Below are positions 1-13,189 of a stretch of 64,000 nucleotides of DNA, piece by piece. The notes under the pieces were generated by a model that saw only the letters and a list, made by a program, of their open reading frames with translations, did no database searches and was not told where the DNA came from. Within the stretch, counting starts at the first letter, position 1; each line of letters begins with the position of its first letter. The stretch is from Stictocephala bisonia (Eukaryota > Arthropoda > Insecta > Hemiptera > Membracidae), in the NCBI GenBank assembly GCA_035578905.1, contig JAQJVL010000083.1, forward strand, positions 1-64,000. Reading direction: 5' to 3'. Both the position numbers and the translations under genes were made by a program.

Positions 1-3000
1 GATATATTGTGGAGCGCAGTTTAAACCAGCTGTGGTAGCATATCTCACTAACTAACCAAGTTACAGTTACAAATACTACTATAACGTGAGATATCTATTT
101 GTAAGTAATAATATAATCAAGGGTTCTATGTCATTTTGTATCACACTTACAGTTAAGGTACAGTTATGTAACAAATTTTGTGATATATTGTGGAGCGCAG
201 TTTAAACCAGCTGTGGTAGCATATCTCACTAACTAACCAAGTTACAGTTACAAATACTACTATAACGTGAGATATCTATTTGTAAGTAATAATATAATCA
301 AGGGTTCTATGTCATTTTGTATCACACTTATAGTTAAGGTACAGTTATGTAACACATTATGTGATACATTGTGGAGCGCAGTTTAAACCAGCTGTGGTAG
401 CATATCTCACTAACTTACCAAGGTACCGTTACAAATACTACTATAACGTGAGATATCTATTTGTAAGTAATAATATAATCAAGGGTTCTATGTCATTTTG
501 TATCACACTTATAGTTAAGGTACAGTTATGTAACACATTATGTGATACATTGTGGAGCGCAGTTTAAACCAGCTGTGGTAGCATACTTCACTAACTAACC
601 AAGTTACAGTTACAAATACTACTATAATGTGAGATATCTATTTGTAAGTAATAATATAATCAAGGGTTCTATGTCATTTTGTATCACACTTACAGTTAAG
701 GTACAGTTATGTAACACATTATGTGATACATTGTGGAGCGCAGTTTAAACCAGCTGTGGTAGCATACTTCACTAACTTATCAAGTTACAGTTACAAATAC
801 TCCTATAACGTGAGATATCTATTTGTAAGTAATAATATAATCAAGGGTTCTATGTCATTTTGTATCACACTTATAGTTAAGGTACAGTTATGTAACACAT
901 TATGTGATACATTGTTGAGCGCAGTTTAAACCAGCTGTGGTAGCATACTTCACTAACTTATCAAGTTACAGTTACAAATACTACTATAACGTGAGATATC
1001 TATTTGTAAGTAATAATATAATCAAGGGTTCTATGTCATTTTGTATCACACTTACAGTTAAGGTACAGTTATGTAACACATTATGTGATACATTGTGGAG
1101 CGCAGTTTAAACCAGCTGTGGTAGCATATCTCACTAACTTACCAAGTTACCGTTACAAATACTACTATAACGTGAGATATCTATTTGTAAGTAATAATAT
1201 AATCAAGGGTTCTATGTCATTTTGTATCACACTTACAGTTAAGGTACAGTTATGTAACACATTATGTGATACATTGTGGAGCGCAGTTTAAACCAGCTGT
1301 GGTAGCATATCTCACTAACTAACCAAGTTACAGTTACAAATACTACTATAACGTGAGATATCTATTTGTAAGTAATAATATAATCAAGGGTTCTATGTCA
1401 TTTTGTATCACACTTATAGTTAAGGTACAGTTATGTAACACATTTTGTGATATATTGTGGAGCGCAGTTTAAACCAGCTGTGGTAGCATATCTCACTAAC
1501 TAACCAAGGTACAGTTACAAATACTACTATAACGTGAGATATCTATTTGTAAGTAATAATATAATCAAGGGTTCTATGTCATTTTGTATCACACTTACAG
1601 TTAAGGTACAGTTATGTAACACATTTTGTGATATATTGTGGAGCGCAGTTTAAACCAGCTGTGGTAGCATATCTCACTAACTAACCAAGTTACAGTTACA
1701 AATACTACTATAACGTGAGATATCTATTTGTAAGTAATAATATAATCAAGGGTTCTATGTCATTTTGTATCACACTTACAGTTAAGGTACAGTTATGTAA
1801 CACATTATGTGATACATTGTGGAGCGCAGTTTAAACCAGCTGTGGTAGCATATCTCACTAACTTACCAAGTTACCGTTACAAATACTACTATAACGTGAG
1901 ATATCTATTTGTAAGTAATAATATAATCAAGGGTTCTATGTCATTTTGTATCACACTTATAGTTAAGGTACAGTTATGTAACACATTTTGTGATACATTG
2001 TGGAGCGCAGTTTAAACCAGCTGTGGTAGCATATCTCACTAACTTACCAAGTTACCGTTACAAATACCCCTATAACGTGAGATATCTATTTGTAAGTAAT
2101 AATATAATCAAGGGTTCTATGTCATTTTGTATCACACTTACAGTTAAGGTACAGTTATGTAACACATTATGTGATACATTGTGGAGCGCAGTTTAAACCA
2201 GCTGTGGTAGCATATCTCACTAACTAACCAAGTTACAGTTACAAATACTACTATAACGTGAGATATCTATTTGTAAGTAATAATATAATCAAGGGTTCTA
2301 TGTCATTTTGTATCACACTTATAGTTAAGGTACAGTTATGTAACACATTATGTGATACATTGTGGAGCGCAGTTTAAACCAGCTGTGGTAGCATATCTCA
2401 CTAACTAACCAAGTTACAGTTACAAATACTACTATAACGTGAGATATCTATTTGTAAGTAATAATATAATCAAGGGCTCTATGTCATTTTGTATCACACT
2501 TATAGTTAAGGTACAGTTATGTAACACATTTTGTGATATATTGTGGAGCGCAGTTTAAACCAGCTGTGGTAGCATATCTCACTAACTTACCAAGTTACCG
2601 TTACAAATACCCCTATAACGTGAGATATCTATTTGTAAGTAATAATATAATCAAGGGCTGTATGTCATTTTGTATCACACTTATAGTTAAGGTACAGTTA
2701 TGTAACACATTTTGTGATATATTGTGGAGCGCAGTTTAAACCAGCTGTGGTAGCATATCTCACTAACTAACCAAGTTACAGTTACAAATACTACTATAAC
2801 GTGAGATATCTATTTGTAAGTAATAATATAATCAAGGGTTCTATGTCATTTTGTATCACACTTATAGTTAAGGTACAGTTATGTAACACATTTTGTGATA
2901 TATTTTGGAGCGCAGTTTAAACCAGCTGTGGTAGCATATCTCACTAACTAACCAAGTTACAGTTACAAATACTACTATAACGTGAGATATCTATTTGTAA

Positions 3001-6000
3001 GTAATAATATAATCAAGGGTTCTATGTCATTTTGTATCACACTTATAGTTAAGGTACAGTTATGTAACACATTATGTGATACATTGTGGAGCGCAGTTTA
3101 AACCAGCTGTGGTAGCATACTTCACTAACTTATCAAGTTACAGTTACAAATACTCCTATAACGTGAGATATCTATTTGTAAGTAATAATATAATCAAGGG
3201 TTCTATGTCATTTTGTATCACACTTATAGTTAAGGTACAGTTATGTAACCAATTTTGTGATACATTTTGGAGCGCAGTTTAAACCAGCTGTGGTAGCATA
3301 TCTCACTAACTAACCAAGTTACAGTTACAAATACTACTATAACGTGAGATATCTATTTGTAAGTAATAATATAATCAAGGGTTCTATGTCATTTTGTATC
3401 ACACTTATAGTTAAGGTACAGTTATGTAACACATTATGTGATACATTGTGGAGCGCAGTTTAAACCAGCTGTGGTAGCATATCTCACTAACTAACCAAGT
3501 TACAGTTACAAATACTACTATTACGTGAGATATCTATTTGTAAGTAATAATATAATCAAGGGTTCTATGTCATTTTGTATCACACTTATAGTTAAGGTAC
3601 AGTTATGTAACACATTATGTGATATATTGTGGAGCGCAGTTTAAACCAGCTGTGGTAGCATATCTCACTAACTAACCAAGTTACCGTTACAAATACCCCT
3701 ATAACGTGAGATATCTATTTGTAAGTAATAATATAATCAAGGGTTCTATGTCATTTTGTATCACACTTATAGTTAAGGTACAGTTATGTAACACATTTTG
3801 TGATACATTGTGGAGCGCAGTTTAAACCAGCTGTGGTAGCATATCTCACTAACTTACCAAGTTACAGTTACAAATACTCCTATAACGTGAGATATCTATT
3901 TGTAAGTAATAATATAATCAAGGGTTCTATGTCATTTTGTATCACACTTACAGTTAAGGTACAGTTATGTAACACATTTTGTGATACATTGTGGAGCGCA
4001 GTTTAAACCAGCTGTGGTAGCATACTTCACTAACTTATCAAGTTACAGTTACAAATACTCCTATAACGTGAGATATCTATTTGAAGTAATAATATAATCA
4101 AGGGTTCTATGTCATTTTGTATCACACTTACAGTTAAGGTACAGTTATGTAACCAATTTTGTGATACATTGTGGAGCGCAGTTTAAACCAGCTGTGGTAG
4201 CATATCTCACTAACTAACCAAGTTACCGTTACAAATACTCCTATAACGTGAGATATCTATTTGTAAGTAATAATATAATCAAGGGCTTTATGTCATTTTG
4301 TATCACACTTATAGTTAAGGTACAGTTATGTAACACATTATGTGATACATTGTGGAGCGCAGTTTAAACCAGCTGTGGTAGCATATCTCACTAACTAACC
4401 AAGTTACCATTACAAATACTCCTATAACGTGAGATATCTATTTGTAAGTAATAATATAATCAAGGGTTCTATGTCATTTTGTATCACACTTACAGTTAAG
4501 GTACAGTTATGTAACACATTTTGTGATACATTGTGGAGCGCAGTTTAAACCAGCTGTGGTAGCATATCTCACTAACTAACCAAGTTACAGTTACAAATAC
4601 TACTATAACGTGAGATATCTATTTGTAAGTAATAATATAATCAAGGGTTCTATGTCATTTTGTATCACACTTATAGTTAAGGTACAGTTATGTAACACAT
4701 TATGTGATACATTGTGGAGCGCAGTTTAAACCAGCTGTGGTAGCATATCTCACTAACTAACCAAGTTACCGTTACAAATACTACTATAATGTGAGATATC
4801 TATTTATAAGTAATAATATAATCAAGGGTTCTATGTCATTTTATATCACACTTATAGTTAAGGTACAGTTATGTAACATATTTTGTGATACATTGTGGAG
4901 CGCAGTTTAAACCAGCTGTGGTAGCATACTTCACTAACTTATCAAGTTACAGTTACAAATACTACTATAACGTGAGATATCTATTTGTAAGTAATAATAT
5001 AATCAAGGGTTCTATGTCATTTTGTATCACACTTACAGTTAAGGTACAGTTATGTAACACATTTTGTGATATATTGTGGAGCGCAGTTTAAACCAGCTGT
5101 GGTAGCATATCTCACTAACTAACCAAGTTACCGTTACAAATACCCCTATAACGTGAGATATCTATTTGAAGTAATAATATAATCAAGGGTTCTATGTCAT
5201 TTTGTATCACACTTACAGTTAAGGTACAGTTATGTAACACATTTTGTGATATATTGTGGAGCGCAGTTTAAACCAGCTGTGGTAGCATATCTCACTAACT
5301 AACCAAGTTACCGTTACAAATACCCCTATAACGTGAGATATCTATTTGAAGTAATAATATAATCAAGGGTTCTATGTCATTTTGTATCACACTTACAGTT
5401 AAGGTACAGTTATGTAACACATTTTGTGATATATTGTGGAGCGCAGTTTAAACCAGCTGTGGTAGCATATCTCACTAACTAACCAAGTTACCGTTACAAA
5501 TACCCCTATAACGTGAGATATCTATTTGAAGTAATAATATAATCAAGGGTTCTATGTCATTTTGTATCACACTTACAGTTAAGGTACAGTTATGTAACAC
5601 ATTTTGTGATATATTGTGGAGCGCAGTTTAAACCACCTGTGGTAGCATATCTCACTAACTAACCAAGTTACCTTTACAAATACCCCTATAACGTGAGATA
5701 TCTATTTGAAGTAATAATATAATCAAGGGTTCTATGTCATTTTGTATCACACTTATAGTTAAGGTACAGTTATGTAACACATTTTGTGATATATTGTGGA
5801 GCGCAGTTTAAACCAGCTGTGGTAGCATATCTCACTAACTAACCAAGTTACAGTTACAAATACTACTATAACGTGAGATATCTATTTGTAAGTAATAATA
5901 TAATCAAGGGTTCTATGTCATTTTGTATCACACTTACAGTTAAGGTTTAACACATTATGTGATATATTGTGGAGCGCAGTTTAAACCAGCTGTGGTAGCA

Positions 6001-7922
6001 TATCTCACTAACTAACCAAGTTACAGTTACAAATACTACTATAACGTGAGATATCTATTTGTAAGTAATAATATAATCAAGGGTTCTATGTCATTTTGTA
6101 TCACACTTACAGTTAAGGTACAGTTATGTAACACATTTTGTGATATATTGTGGAGCGCAGTTTAAACCAGCTGTGGTAGCATATCTCACTAACTAACCAA
6201 GTTACCGTTACAAATACCCCTATAACGTGAGATATCTATTTGAAGTAATAATATAATCAAGGGTTCTATGTCATTTTGTATCACACTTACAGTTAAGGCA
6301 CATTTGTGTAACACATTTTGTGATATATTGTGGAGCGCAGTTTAAACCAGCTGTGGTAGCATATCTCACTAACTAACCAAGTTACCGTTACAAATACCCC
6401 TATAACGTGAGATATCTATTTGAAGTAATAATATAATCAAGGGTTCTATGTCATTTTGTATCACACTTACAGTTAAGGTTTAACACATTATGTGATATAT
6501 TGTGGAGCGCAGTTTAAACCAGCTGTGGTAGCATATCTCACTAACTAACTAAGTTACTGTTACAAATACCCCTATAACGTGAGATATCTATTTGAAGTAA
6601 TAAGATAATCAAGGGTTCTATGTCATTTTGTATCACACTTACAGTTAAGGTTTAACACATTATGTGATATATTGTGGAGCGCAGTTTAAACCAGCTGTGG
6701 TAGTATATCTCACTAACTAACCAAGTTACCGTTACAAATACCCCTATAACGTGAGATATCTATTTGAAGTAATAATATAATCAAGGGTTCTATGTCATTT
6801 TGTATCACACTTACAGTTAAGGTTTAACACATTATGTGATATATTGTGGAGCGCAGTTTAAACCAGCTGTGGTAGCATACTTCACTAACTTATCAAGTTA
6901 CAGTTACAAATACTCCTATAACGTGAGATATCTATTTGAAGTAATAATATAATCAAGGGTTCTATGTCATTTTGTATCACACTTACAGTTAAGGTACAGT
7001 TATGTAACACATAATGTGATACATTGTGGAGCGCAGTTTAAACCAGCTGTGGTAGCATATCTCACTAACTAACCAAGTTACCGTTACAAATACTACTATA
7101 ACGTGAGATATCTATTTGTAAGTAATAATATAATCAAGGGTTCTATGTCATTTTGTATCACACTTATAGTTAAGGTACAGTTATGTAACACATAATGTGA
7201 TACATTGTGGAGCGCAGTTTAAACCAGCTGTGGTAGCATATCTCACTAACTAACCAAGTTACAGTTACAAATACTACTATAACGTGAGATATCTATTTGA
7301 AGTAATAATATAATCAAGGGTTCTATGTCATTTTGTATCACACTTACAGTTAAGGTACAGTTATGTAACACATAATGTGATACATTGTGGAGCGCAGTTT
7401 AAACCAGCTGTGGTAGCATATCTCACTAACTAACCAAGTTACAGTTACAAATACTACTATAACGTGAGATATCTATTTGAAGTAATAATATAATCAAGGG
7501 TTCTATGTCATTTTGTATCACACTTACAGTTAAGGTACAGTTATGTAACACATTATGTGATACATTGTGGAGCGCAGTTTAAACCAGCTGTGGTAGCATA
7601 TCTCACTAACTAACCAAGTTACAGTTACAAATACTACTATAACGTGAGATATCTATTTGTAAGTAATAATATAATCAAGGGTTCTATGTCATTTTGTATC
7701 ACACTTACAGTTAAGGTACAGTTATGTAACACATTTTGTGATATATTGTGGAGCGCAGTTTAAACCAGCTGTTGCAGCATATCTCACTAACTAACCAAGT
7801 TACCGTTACAAATACCCCTATAACGTGAGATATCTATTTGAAGTAATAATATAATCAAGGGTTCTATGTCATTTTGTATCACACTTACAGTTAAGGTACA
7901 TTTATGTAACGTATATTGTGAT
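1..7922 (+). repeat. 181-bp satellite array, about 44 copies
   Basis: A head-to-tail satellite runs from the window's left edge (so it is truncated there) to about 7922. Successive copies of the block containing AGTTTAAACCAGCTGTGG are 181 bp apart, and copies differ by only a few bases. Recurrent variants exist: CTACTATAACG against CCCCTATAACG, ATTTGTAAGTA against ATTTGAAGTA (a one-base loss that clusters to the right of about 5150), and an 8-10 bp deletion giving AAGGTTTAACACA near 5945, 6478, 6648 and 6820. Repeated 68-residue open frames within it are chance reading of the monomer and start with GTG or ATA rather than ATG, so they are not annotated as genes. Part of the monomer is homologous to the single-copy heads at 24128 and 37173. 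Confidence in the array is essentially complete; its role is unknown. Confidence 0.98.
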
Positions 7923-7959
7923 TTTTTTCATTTCTTACTTGTTATTATTTTGTAAACTT

Positions 7960-8071
7960 ACGTATGATTTTTACTGTATAATACAAACTTAACCTTGATG
8001 CTATTTGAAGTGATGATGAAATATATTGTGATAGTAAAGTAAAAAGGATTACATTCTAATGGCTCTAAACA
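7960..8071 (+). repeat. Dispersed direct repeat, copy 1
   Basis: About 112 bp beginning just beyond the 181-bp satellite recurs at 9238-9353 in the same orientation, sharing ATACAAACTTAACCTTGATG, AAATATATTGTGATAGTAAA and TTCTAATGGCTCTAAACA with scattered substitutions. The pair brackets about 1.2 kb that includes a SINE. No coding potential is visible. It may be a fragment of an unidentified transposon or a relic of a local duplication. Confidence 0.85.
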
Positions 8072-8280
8072 TAAAGTATCAAGACATACTTTTACAAAAA
8101 TACATGTTACAGCTGTTAAACTTTTTCAATAACGATGAGATTATTTTGCTTAAAAAATAAACAAGTTATGTGTTTCATTCTGTACTTATATTGGATTATG
8201 GTGATAATGAGAATCATCCGTAATATACAGGAGTGTATTGTTTTCGTCCATTAAATTTTTACTTCATGACCAAGATGATA

Positions 8281-8441
8281 GTGATGTGATGGCTCAGTGG
8301 TTAAGGCTTGTCCATTTTCAAGGTTCGAATCTCCAAATGAGATAATGGTTGGTACTTCAATCGTTGAATAAAGTTCACGCACAGGCCTTCAGGCCCATTT
8401 GAACTAGTGAGAAGTTAAATAAATAAAAAAAGAATGAAAAC
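8281..8441 (+). mobile_element. tRNA-derived SINE
   Basis: The 5' part has RNA polymerase III promoter-like boxes: an A-box-like TGGCTCAGTGGTTAAGGC (8289 onward) and a B-box GGTTCGAATCTCC (8322 onward), about 34 bp apart, as in a tRNA gene. A tRNA-unrelated body follows and the element ends in an A-rich tail near 8420-8441 (AAATAAATAAAAAAAG). A functional tRNA is excluded because there is no acceptor stem closing at the right length. No target-site duplication could be recognised with confidence. Confidence 0.7.
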
Positions 8442-9237
8442 ATGTCGACATAAAATTAAAACGTTACTTTGTTACTATAAAATGTCCACTTAAATTTAAA
8501 AAAATCATTTAGTCATTATTTATAACCTAAACAATTGAATTCATTAACGATTAATCAAATTGATCTATTTCAAATAAAGTGGTTCAGAGTTAATTAAGCA
8601 TTAATATAATCCCAACAGTTAACATGAAGATTAAATTTGTTTGAACCTCTTGAAAATAAAAAGCTCTCGACGATGTTAAGCTTTCAATACAAACGAAGTA
8701 CACAGTAATGATGGTTTTCCATTCTAGCACGTAATGCAATTCCTAGTTCTATCTATTATTGTTGTGGAACCGTTCTCTCATTATTTTAAATTCAAAGTTT
8801 CCTTTTATTAAATAAAACATGAAGAACTTATTTGTTTAAAAGTGGCAATTATGAAACTACATTTTCAAAATATTGGTATTTATTGGTTAAACTACAAGTT
8901 TGTAAGCGATTCCTCAAAAATATATTGATTCTCAATTATTGGTGTTACTTCTACTGATCGTTAGCATTTCAACTAGTAAAATATTTCTGTTCCAGATCTA
9001 GCAGTTTCAATGTTCCATTACGTGTTTTAACACTGTTACGCATTTCATCTATGATTTCTATAATTCAAACAAATGCAGTGCTTAGTGTGTGATATGAAAT
9101 ATTACTGAGCTGAAGATTGTTCAGACTATACAAATAAAAAGAATACTCTTTTCTTTAATTATACATGAAAGTAAAGAAAATTAAAGATGTTTTTGACAGT
9201 TCTGTTTTGTTTATATTTTATATTCGAGTTAATTACG
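8442..9237. other. AT-rich non-coding stretch
   Basis: I see no open reading frame of useful length, RNA gene or repeat here beyond general AT-richness. Confidence 0.6.
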
Positions 9238-9353
9238 TATTATTTTCAATGTATATATAATACAAACTTAACCTTGATGCCATTTAAAGTGATGATTTGA
9301 AATATATTGTGATAGTAAAATAAAAAGGATGATATTCTAATGGCTCTAAACAA
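9238..9353 (+). repeat. Dispersed direct repeat, copy 2
   Basis: Second copy of the sequence at 7960-8071, same orientation, with several substitutions and a short indel (GATGATTTGAAAT here, GATGATGAAAT in copy 1). The divergence suggests an old duplication. Confidence 0.85.
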
Positions 9354-10654
9354 ATTGTAATTTCAGTATTGTCTTTAAACGATCGTGTGTAAAATGCACT
9401 ACAATAACAAACTGATTGTCAAAACTACTTCACGAACTTGTGTGAACAGAACAAAATTATTAACCTGACTATGATACTTTAAAGTCTACCTGACAACTCG
9501 AATGGTTTGGCTGAATAAACGGTTAGAATATTCAATATTCAAATCTAAGGTTTATAAAGCAATTACAAACGTACAGCAATAATTTATATTTCTTTAATTT
9601 ATTGTAACACTCCTGCTGGGTTGAGCTCACCTTCTCAGCTTCTTAAGAGCTGTTAAAATTCAAACGAGCAGTCTATAAACACAGAAATTGGCGATGCTAA
9701 TCAGCATGGAAACTAGTGATATTTACGTATCTTATCCATGGGCCTCACTCCCACTAACTATTGAAGACGTTAAATCACTTATTCATACAAACAGTTGAAC
9801 TTTTCAAAAATAACTTTTGCTGTCATATGAACCAGCTACGGTCTAACTGCACGATTTTCTACATACATAATAATAAAAAGTCATACCCACACAACTGCAA
9901 CTGTAAGACTAGGACATAGTATTTGTATTGAATGACACATCTGTTTCACGAATAAAAAAAAAAAAAAAAAAAATGTACATAGGGCCTATATTCGTTAGAA
10001 TATAGTAAAGGCACGTTGTATGTAAAATATCCATCGTATGCACGTTAGGAAGGAGGGTGGGGCCAGGAAATGTGACGTCCCCTCTCATTCGTTATAGTGA
10101 AATATATTTGGGATGTGTCCTTGGTTTTATATTTTGTTATTTCCAATTCTCCACACAATTATAAATAACTGAATAGATGTACAGTTCTTCGTCACCTGAC
10201 CAGTGTAACCATAATGATAAATTAAATGGATATGTATTATTGTTTATTAGGTAAAATTTATGATATGCTATTTATGGTGCATTATTCTATTTGATATTTG
10301 ATTGTTAATAACGAGTGCTAATAATTCATAAGTGCCTTTATATTATCCATACAAAGTTTGTTGTGTAATATATTTTAAGCATACATCAGGTAAATAATAA
10401 CAGATACAAAAACATTTCCATCAGATGAATGTATTGTGAAAAAAAATGATTATGATGCCATCGACCTCCATCAAAATGTAAACTTTATGTGCCTCGTAGA
10501 CAGTTTTACGAGATCTTTGAAAGTAACGGATGTACGCAGATTTTTTTACACATGAGGACATAAAAAATATCCTACTTACATACAGCAGATCCGTGCAAAT
10601 TCATAGAAACATACTAGGAAATTGATAGTAGTATATATGTAATACCAACGTACG
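9354..10654. other. AT-rich non-coding stretch with poly(A) tract
   Basis: No gene is visible. A run of about 20 A residues lies near 9953-9972 and could be an old retroposon tail, but no body upstream was recognised. A 17-bp near-palindrome, CAGCTTCTTAAGAGCTG, lies at about 9637. Nothing else is supported. Confidence 0.55.
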
Positions 10655-11145
10655 TCTATGAATGGGTGGGTGGGTCAATCCATTGTACGTCTATGGGTGG
10701 GTGGTTCAATACCATTGTACGTCTATGGGTGGGTGGGTCAATACCATTGTACGTCTATGGGTGAGTGGGTCAATACCATTGTACGTCTATGGGTGGGTGG
10801 GTCAATACCATTGTACGTCTATAGGTACCCGGGTAAATACGTCTATGGGTGGGTGGGTCAATACCATTGTACGTCTATGGGTGGGTGGGTCAATACCATT
10901 GTACGTCTATGGGTGGGTGGATCAATACCATTGTACGTCCATTATAAAGGGTGGGTCAATACCATTGTACGTTTATAGGTGGTTGGGTCAATACCATTGT
11001 TCGTCTATGGGTGGGTGGGGCAATACTATTGTACATTTATGGGTGGGATAATACCACCCCAACATCTATGGGTGGGAATCGTAAGTCTATGGTTGGGTCA
11101 ATACCACTTTAAGTTTATAGATGGATCAATACTTCTTATGGTGCT
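10655..11145 (+). repeat. 32-bp G-rich minisatellite (array 1)
   Basis: About 14 head-to-tail copies of a 32-bp unit of the type GTACGTCTATGGGTGGGTGG followed by GTCAATACCATT. The left copies are nearly exact and those to the right of about 10940 decay. The G-rich strand has three or four closely spaced GGG runs per unit. Open frames in two phases (129 and 106 residues) are by-products of the repeat and encode nothing but iterated Gly/Trp/Tyr-rich peptides. The same unit occurs at 18719, 19146, 42413, 44876, 49855, 56441 and 60655. Confidence 0.95.
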
Positions 11146-12821
11146 TAAGTTTATGCATGGGTACCAGACGTCAGTGAGGGGGGGCATGGGTCAAAACAAC
11201 AATACATGTACATTTTAGAAATATAAAAAAATGTATTATTCAAACCACAAAAATGTAGGAAATGTGGATTGCGTTTTTTATAAGTAAATGTTTACTTATA
11301 GACTTACATGTTTTGAAATGATGCCAAAATAGTTAAAGAATGAAGGATCTTGTATATTCCAATAGCCGTTAGATAAAATTAATCATTCAACATTTTTAGT
11401 ACATTTTTAAGCTGCTCATCAATTTAAAATGCCAAAGTGTACGACTGTCATAGATGTCATAACTCTTAACTTTTTTACATTTTTTTTAGGTGGAATGAAT
11501 CCTCCTCGACTATGCTAATACGCTTTCAAACAGATTTGGGACGGTACAAGCTGTGGAAATACGTATATGTGTGAATACAATATCTAAACATCCATAAAAC
11601 TATGAATTTCATAGATGATTTTCCATTGAGTTCTTTTATGACGTTTTTTATCTGCTCTTCATTATCGTCAGAAACAGCACAAAAAAAGTGAAAATAGACC
11701 CGTTTATTTCACGATAAAATGTAAAAAATATTCGTAATTATAACTACCAACAGTGAGGATTCAGCCTGATCCAGGAAACCATCGACTGCAGCTTATCATC
11801 GAATAGCTGTAGACGAAACAACTTTTGTACTGAACTTTCAGAAGAAAGTTTAAGCTCCTGTGTTACAAGCCAATCAAGTTAGCAACCTTTTAGCTGTTTC
11901 CATGCGTTCCTGACTTGGGAACGACTCATCGTTGAAGTTCTTAAGAACTTCTTAAAACGGACATTCCTAAAGATGGAAACTGTGATTACTTAAAATATCT
12001 GTATGCTTGGTGAAATTCCGATTCTTATCTAAGAATCAAATTGTTCCAAAATAATTTCCCAAAAATTAGGTAAATGTTTAAAAAATTAAACAAACATAAC
12101 AAATAATCACTAATGTTTTATCTTTTTATCACTTTTTGTATCAACAAACATGTGCTTTGATGACTGAACTGTTTTTACTAAGAAACATACTCGTATATAT
12201 TATGCTCTGAAAGGATGTAGAAATTATCATAATTATAAGTAAGATTTATGATTATTGTATTAATTTTCTTGAGTGCAAAATTGATAGTGAAATGTACGTA
12301 ATTTTGTAGGGTCGAATATATGATTAAAAAATACTTTTAAAATAATTAGCTTCACTCCTTTGAGCTTAAACTAAAAAATCTTTTTCAGTTTATAAACAGT
12401 CTCAGCTATTCTATTTTATTATCTGCATTCTTTTAAATCTCGACAGTCGAAGAATTTAAGAAGGACAAGATGGTTTCACAGAGAGGTTTTGTATTTGTTT
12501 TATATCATAGCTGATAAGTATAGAAATTAGTTAATGTTCTAGTTAAGTAATCTAATTAAATTATTAATTTATTTGTTAACTTCAATTTTATTAATATTTT
12601 AGTGCAACTTAATATAAAATAATTTTTCAGACAAGAATAGGTATATGTTGCATATTTATCACAGTAAGCAGATTTATCAACTGACTGAAGTTTTTGTAGA
12701 ATTTATGAAATGAGCTTTTACCTTATAGTTGTTTCCCTTTTTTTTAATAATTATAACTTTTTGAGTTAAAATTATAATCTAACTTAATTTTAGGAGACTC
12801 ATAAATAATCATAAACAATAC
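11146..12821. other. AT-rich non-coding stretch
   Basis: No open frame or RNA gene could be supported. A short imperfect inverted repeat (TCGACTGCAGCT paired with AGCTGTAGACGA) lies near 11785-11818. The remainder is low-complexity AT-rich DNA. Confidence 0.55.
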
Positions 12822-13082
12822 AATACACAGTACAAGTAAACATCACACAACACAAATTTATTACAATACAAGTACAAATTGCACAAATATTATGGTGATC
12901 GATTCTTTTGTGAATCCCTCTGGTCTGAGGAAGGTGAGCGTGGTTCACCGAAATCGATAACCATAATATGTGTGCATTTTGTACTTGTATTGTAATATAT
13001 TTCTGCTTATATTGTAATATATTTGTGTTGTGTGACGTTTACTTGTACTGTATATGTACCAACACGTATTAATTAAGCTAAT
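12822..13082. mobile_element. Foldback/MITE-like element, copy 1
   Basis: Long terminal inverted arms: ACAGTACAAGTAAACATCAC near 12827 is mirrored by its complement at about 13034-13053. Each arm contains sub-repeats of the type TACAATACAAGTACAAAAT-GCACAAATAT. The centre (12900-12955) is a single-copy core, CTCTGGTCTGAGGAAGGTGA onward, able to form a 7-bp stem around a GTG loop and followed by GAAA and then a base-paired ATCGAT. The right end continues into TGTACCAACACGTATTAATT, also found in reverse complement at the left end of copy 2 (about 19935), which fixes the family boundary. No transposase gene is present. Confidence 0.8.
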
Positions 13083-13189
13083 TAAAAAGTTAATACAATA
13101 CATTACGAGTTTGAATCCCGGGAGGTCCGCTACAAATTTGCTTGATGTGTTTGGACCGTTGTCCTTTAACAACGTTTGTAAATTAAGCT

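Noticed and set aside
361..5091. Nine recurring 68-residue open frames at 181-bp multiples
   Set aside because: They are the same satellite monomer read once each; most start with GTG, stop codons appear in many monomers, and changes do not respect codons.
1..7922. CRISPR-like array
   Set aside because: The whole 181-bp unit is repeated with no unique spacers; it is a satellite.
8281..8360. Functional tRNA gene
   Set aside because: Promoter boxes are present but the cloverleaf does not close and an A-rich tail follows; it is a SINE head.
10658..11051. Gly/Trp/Tyr-rich open frames of 106-129 residues
   Set aside because: Produced by the 32-bp minisatellite in several phases at once.
13105..13140. 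B-box-like AGTTTGAATCCCGGGAGG
   Set aside because: No A-box at suitable distance and no tRNA fold; too short for a SINE call.
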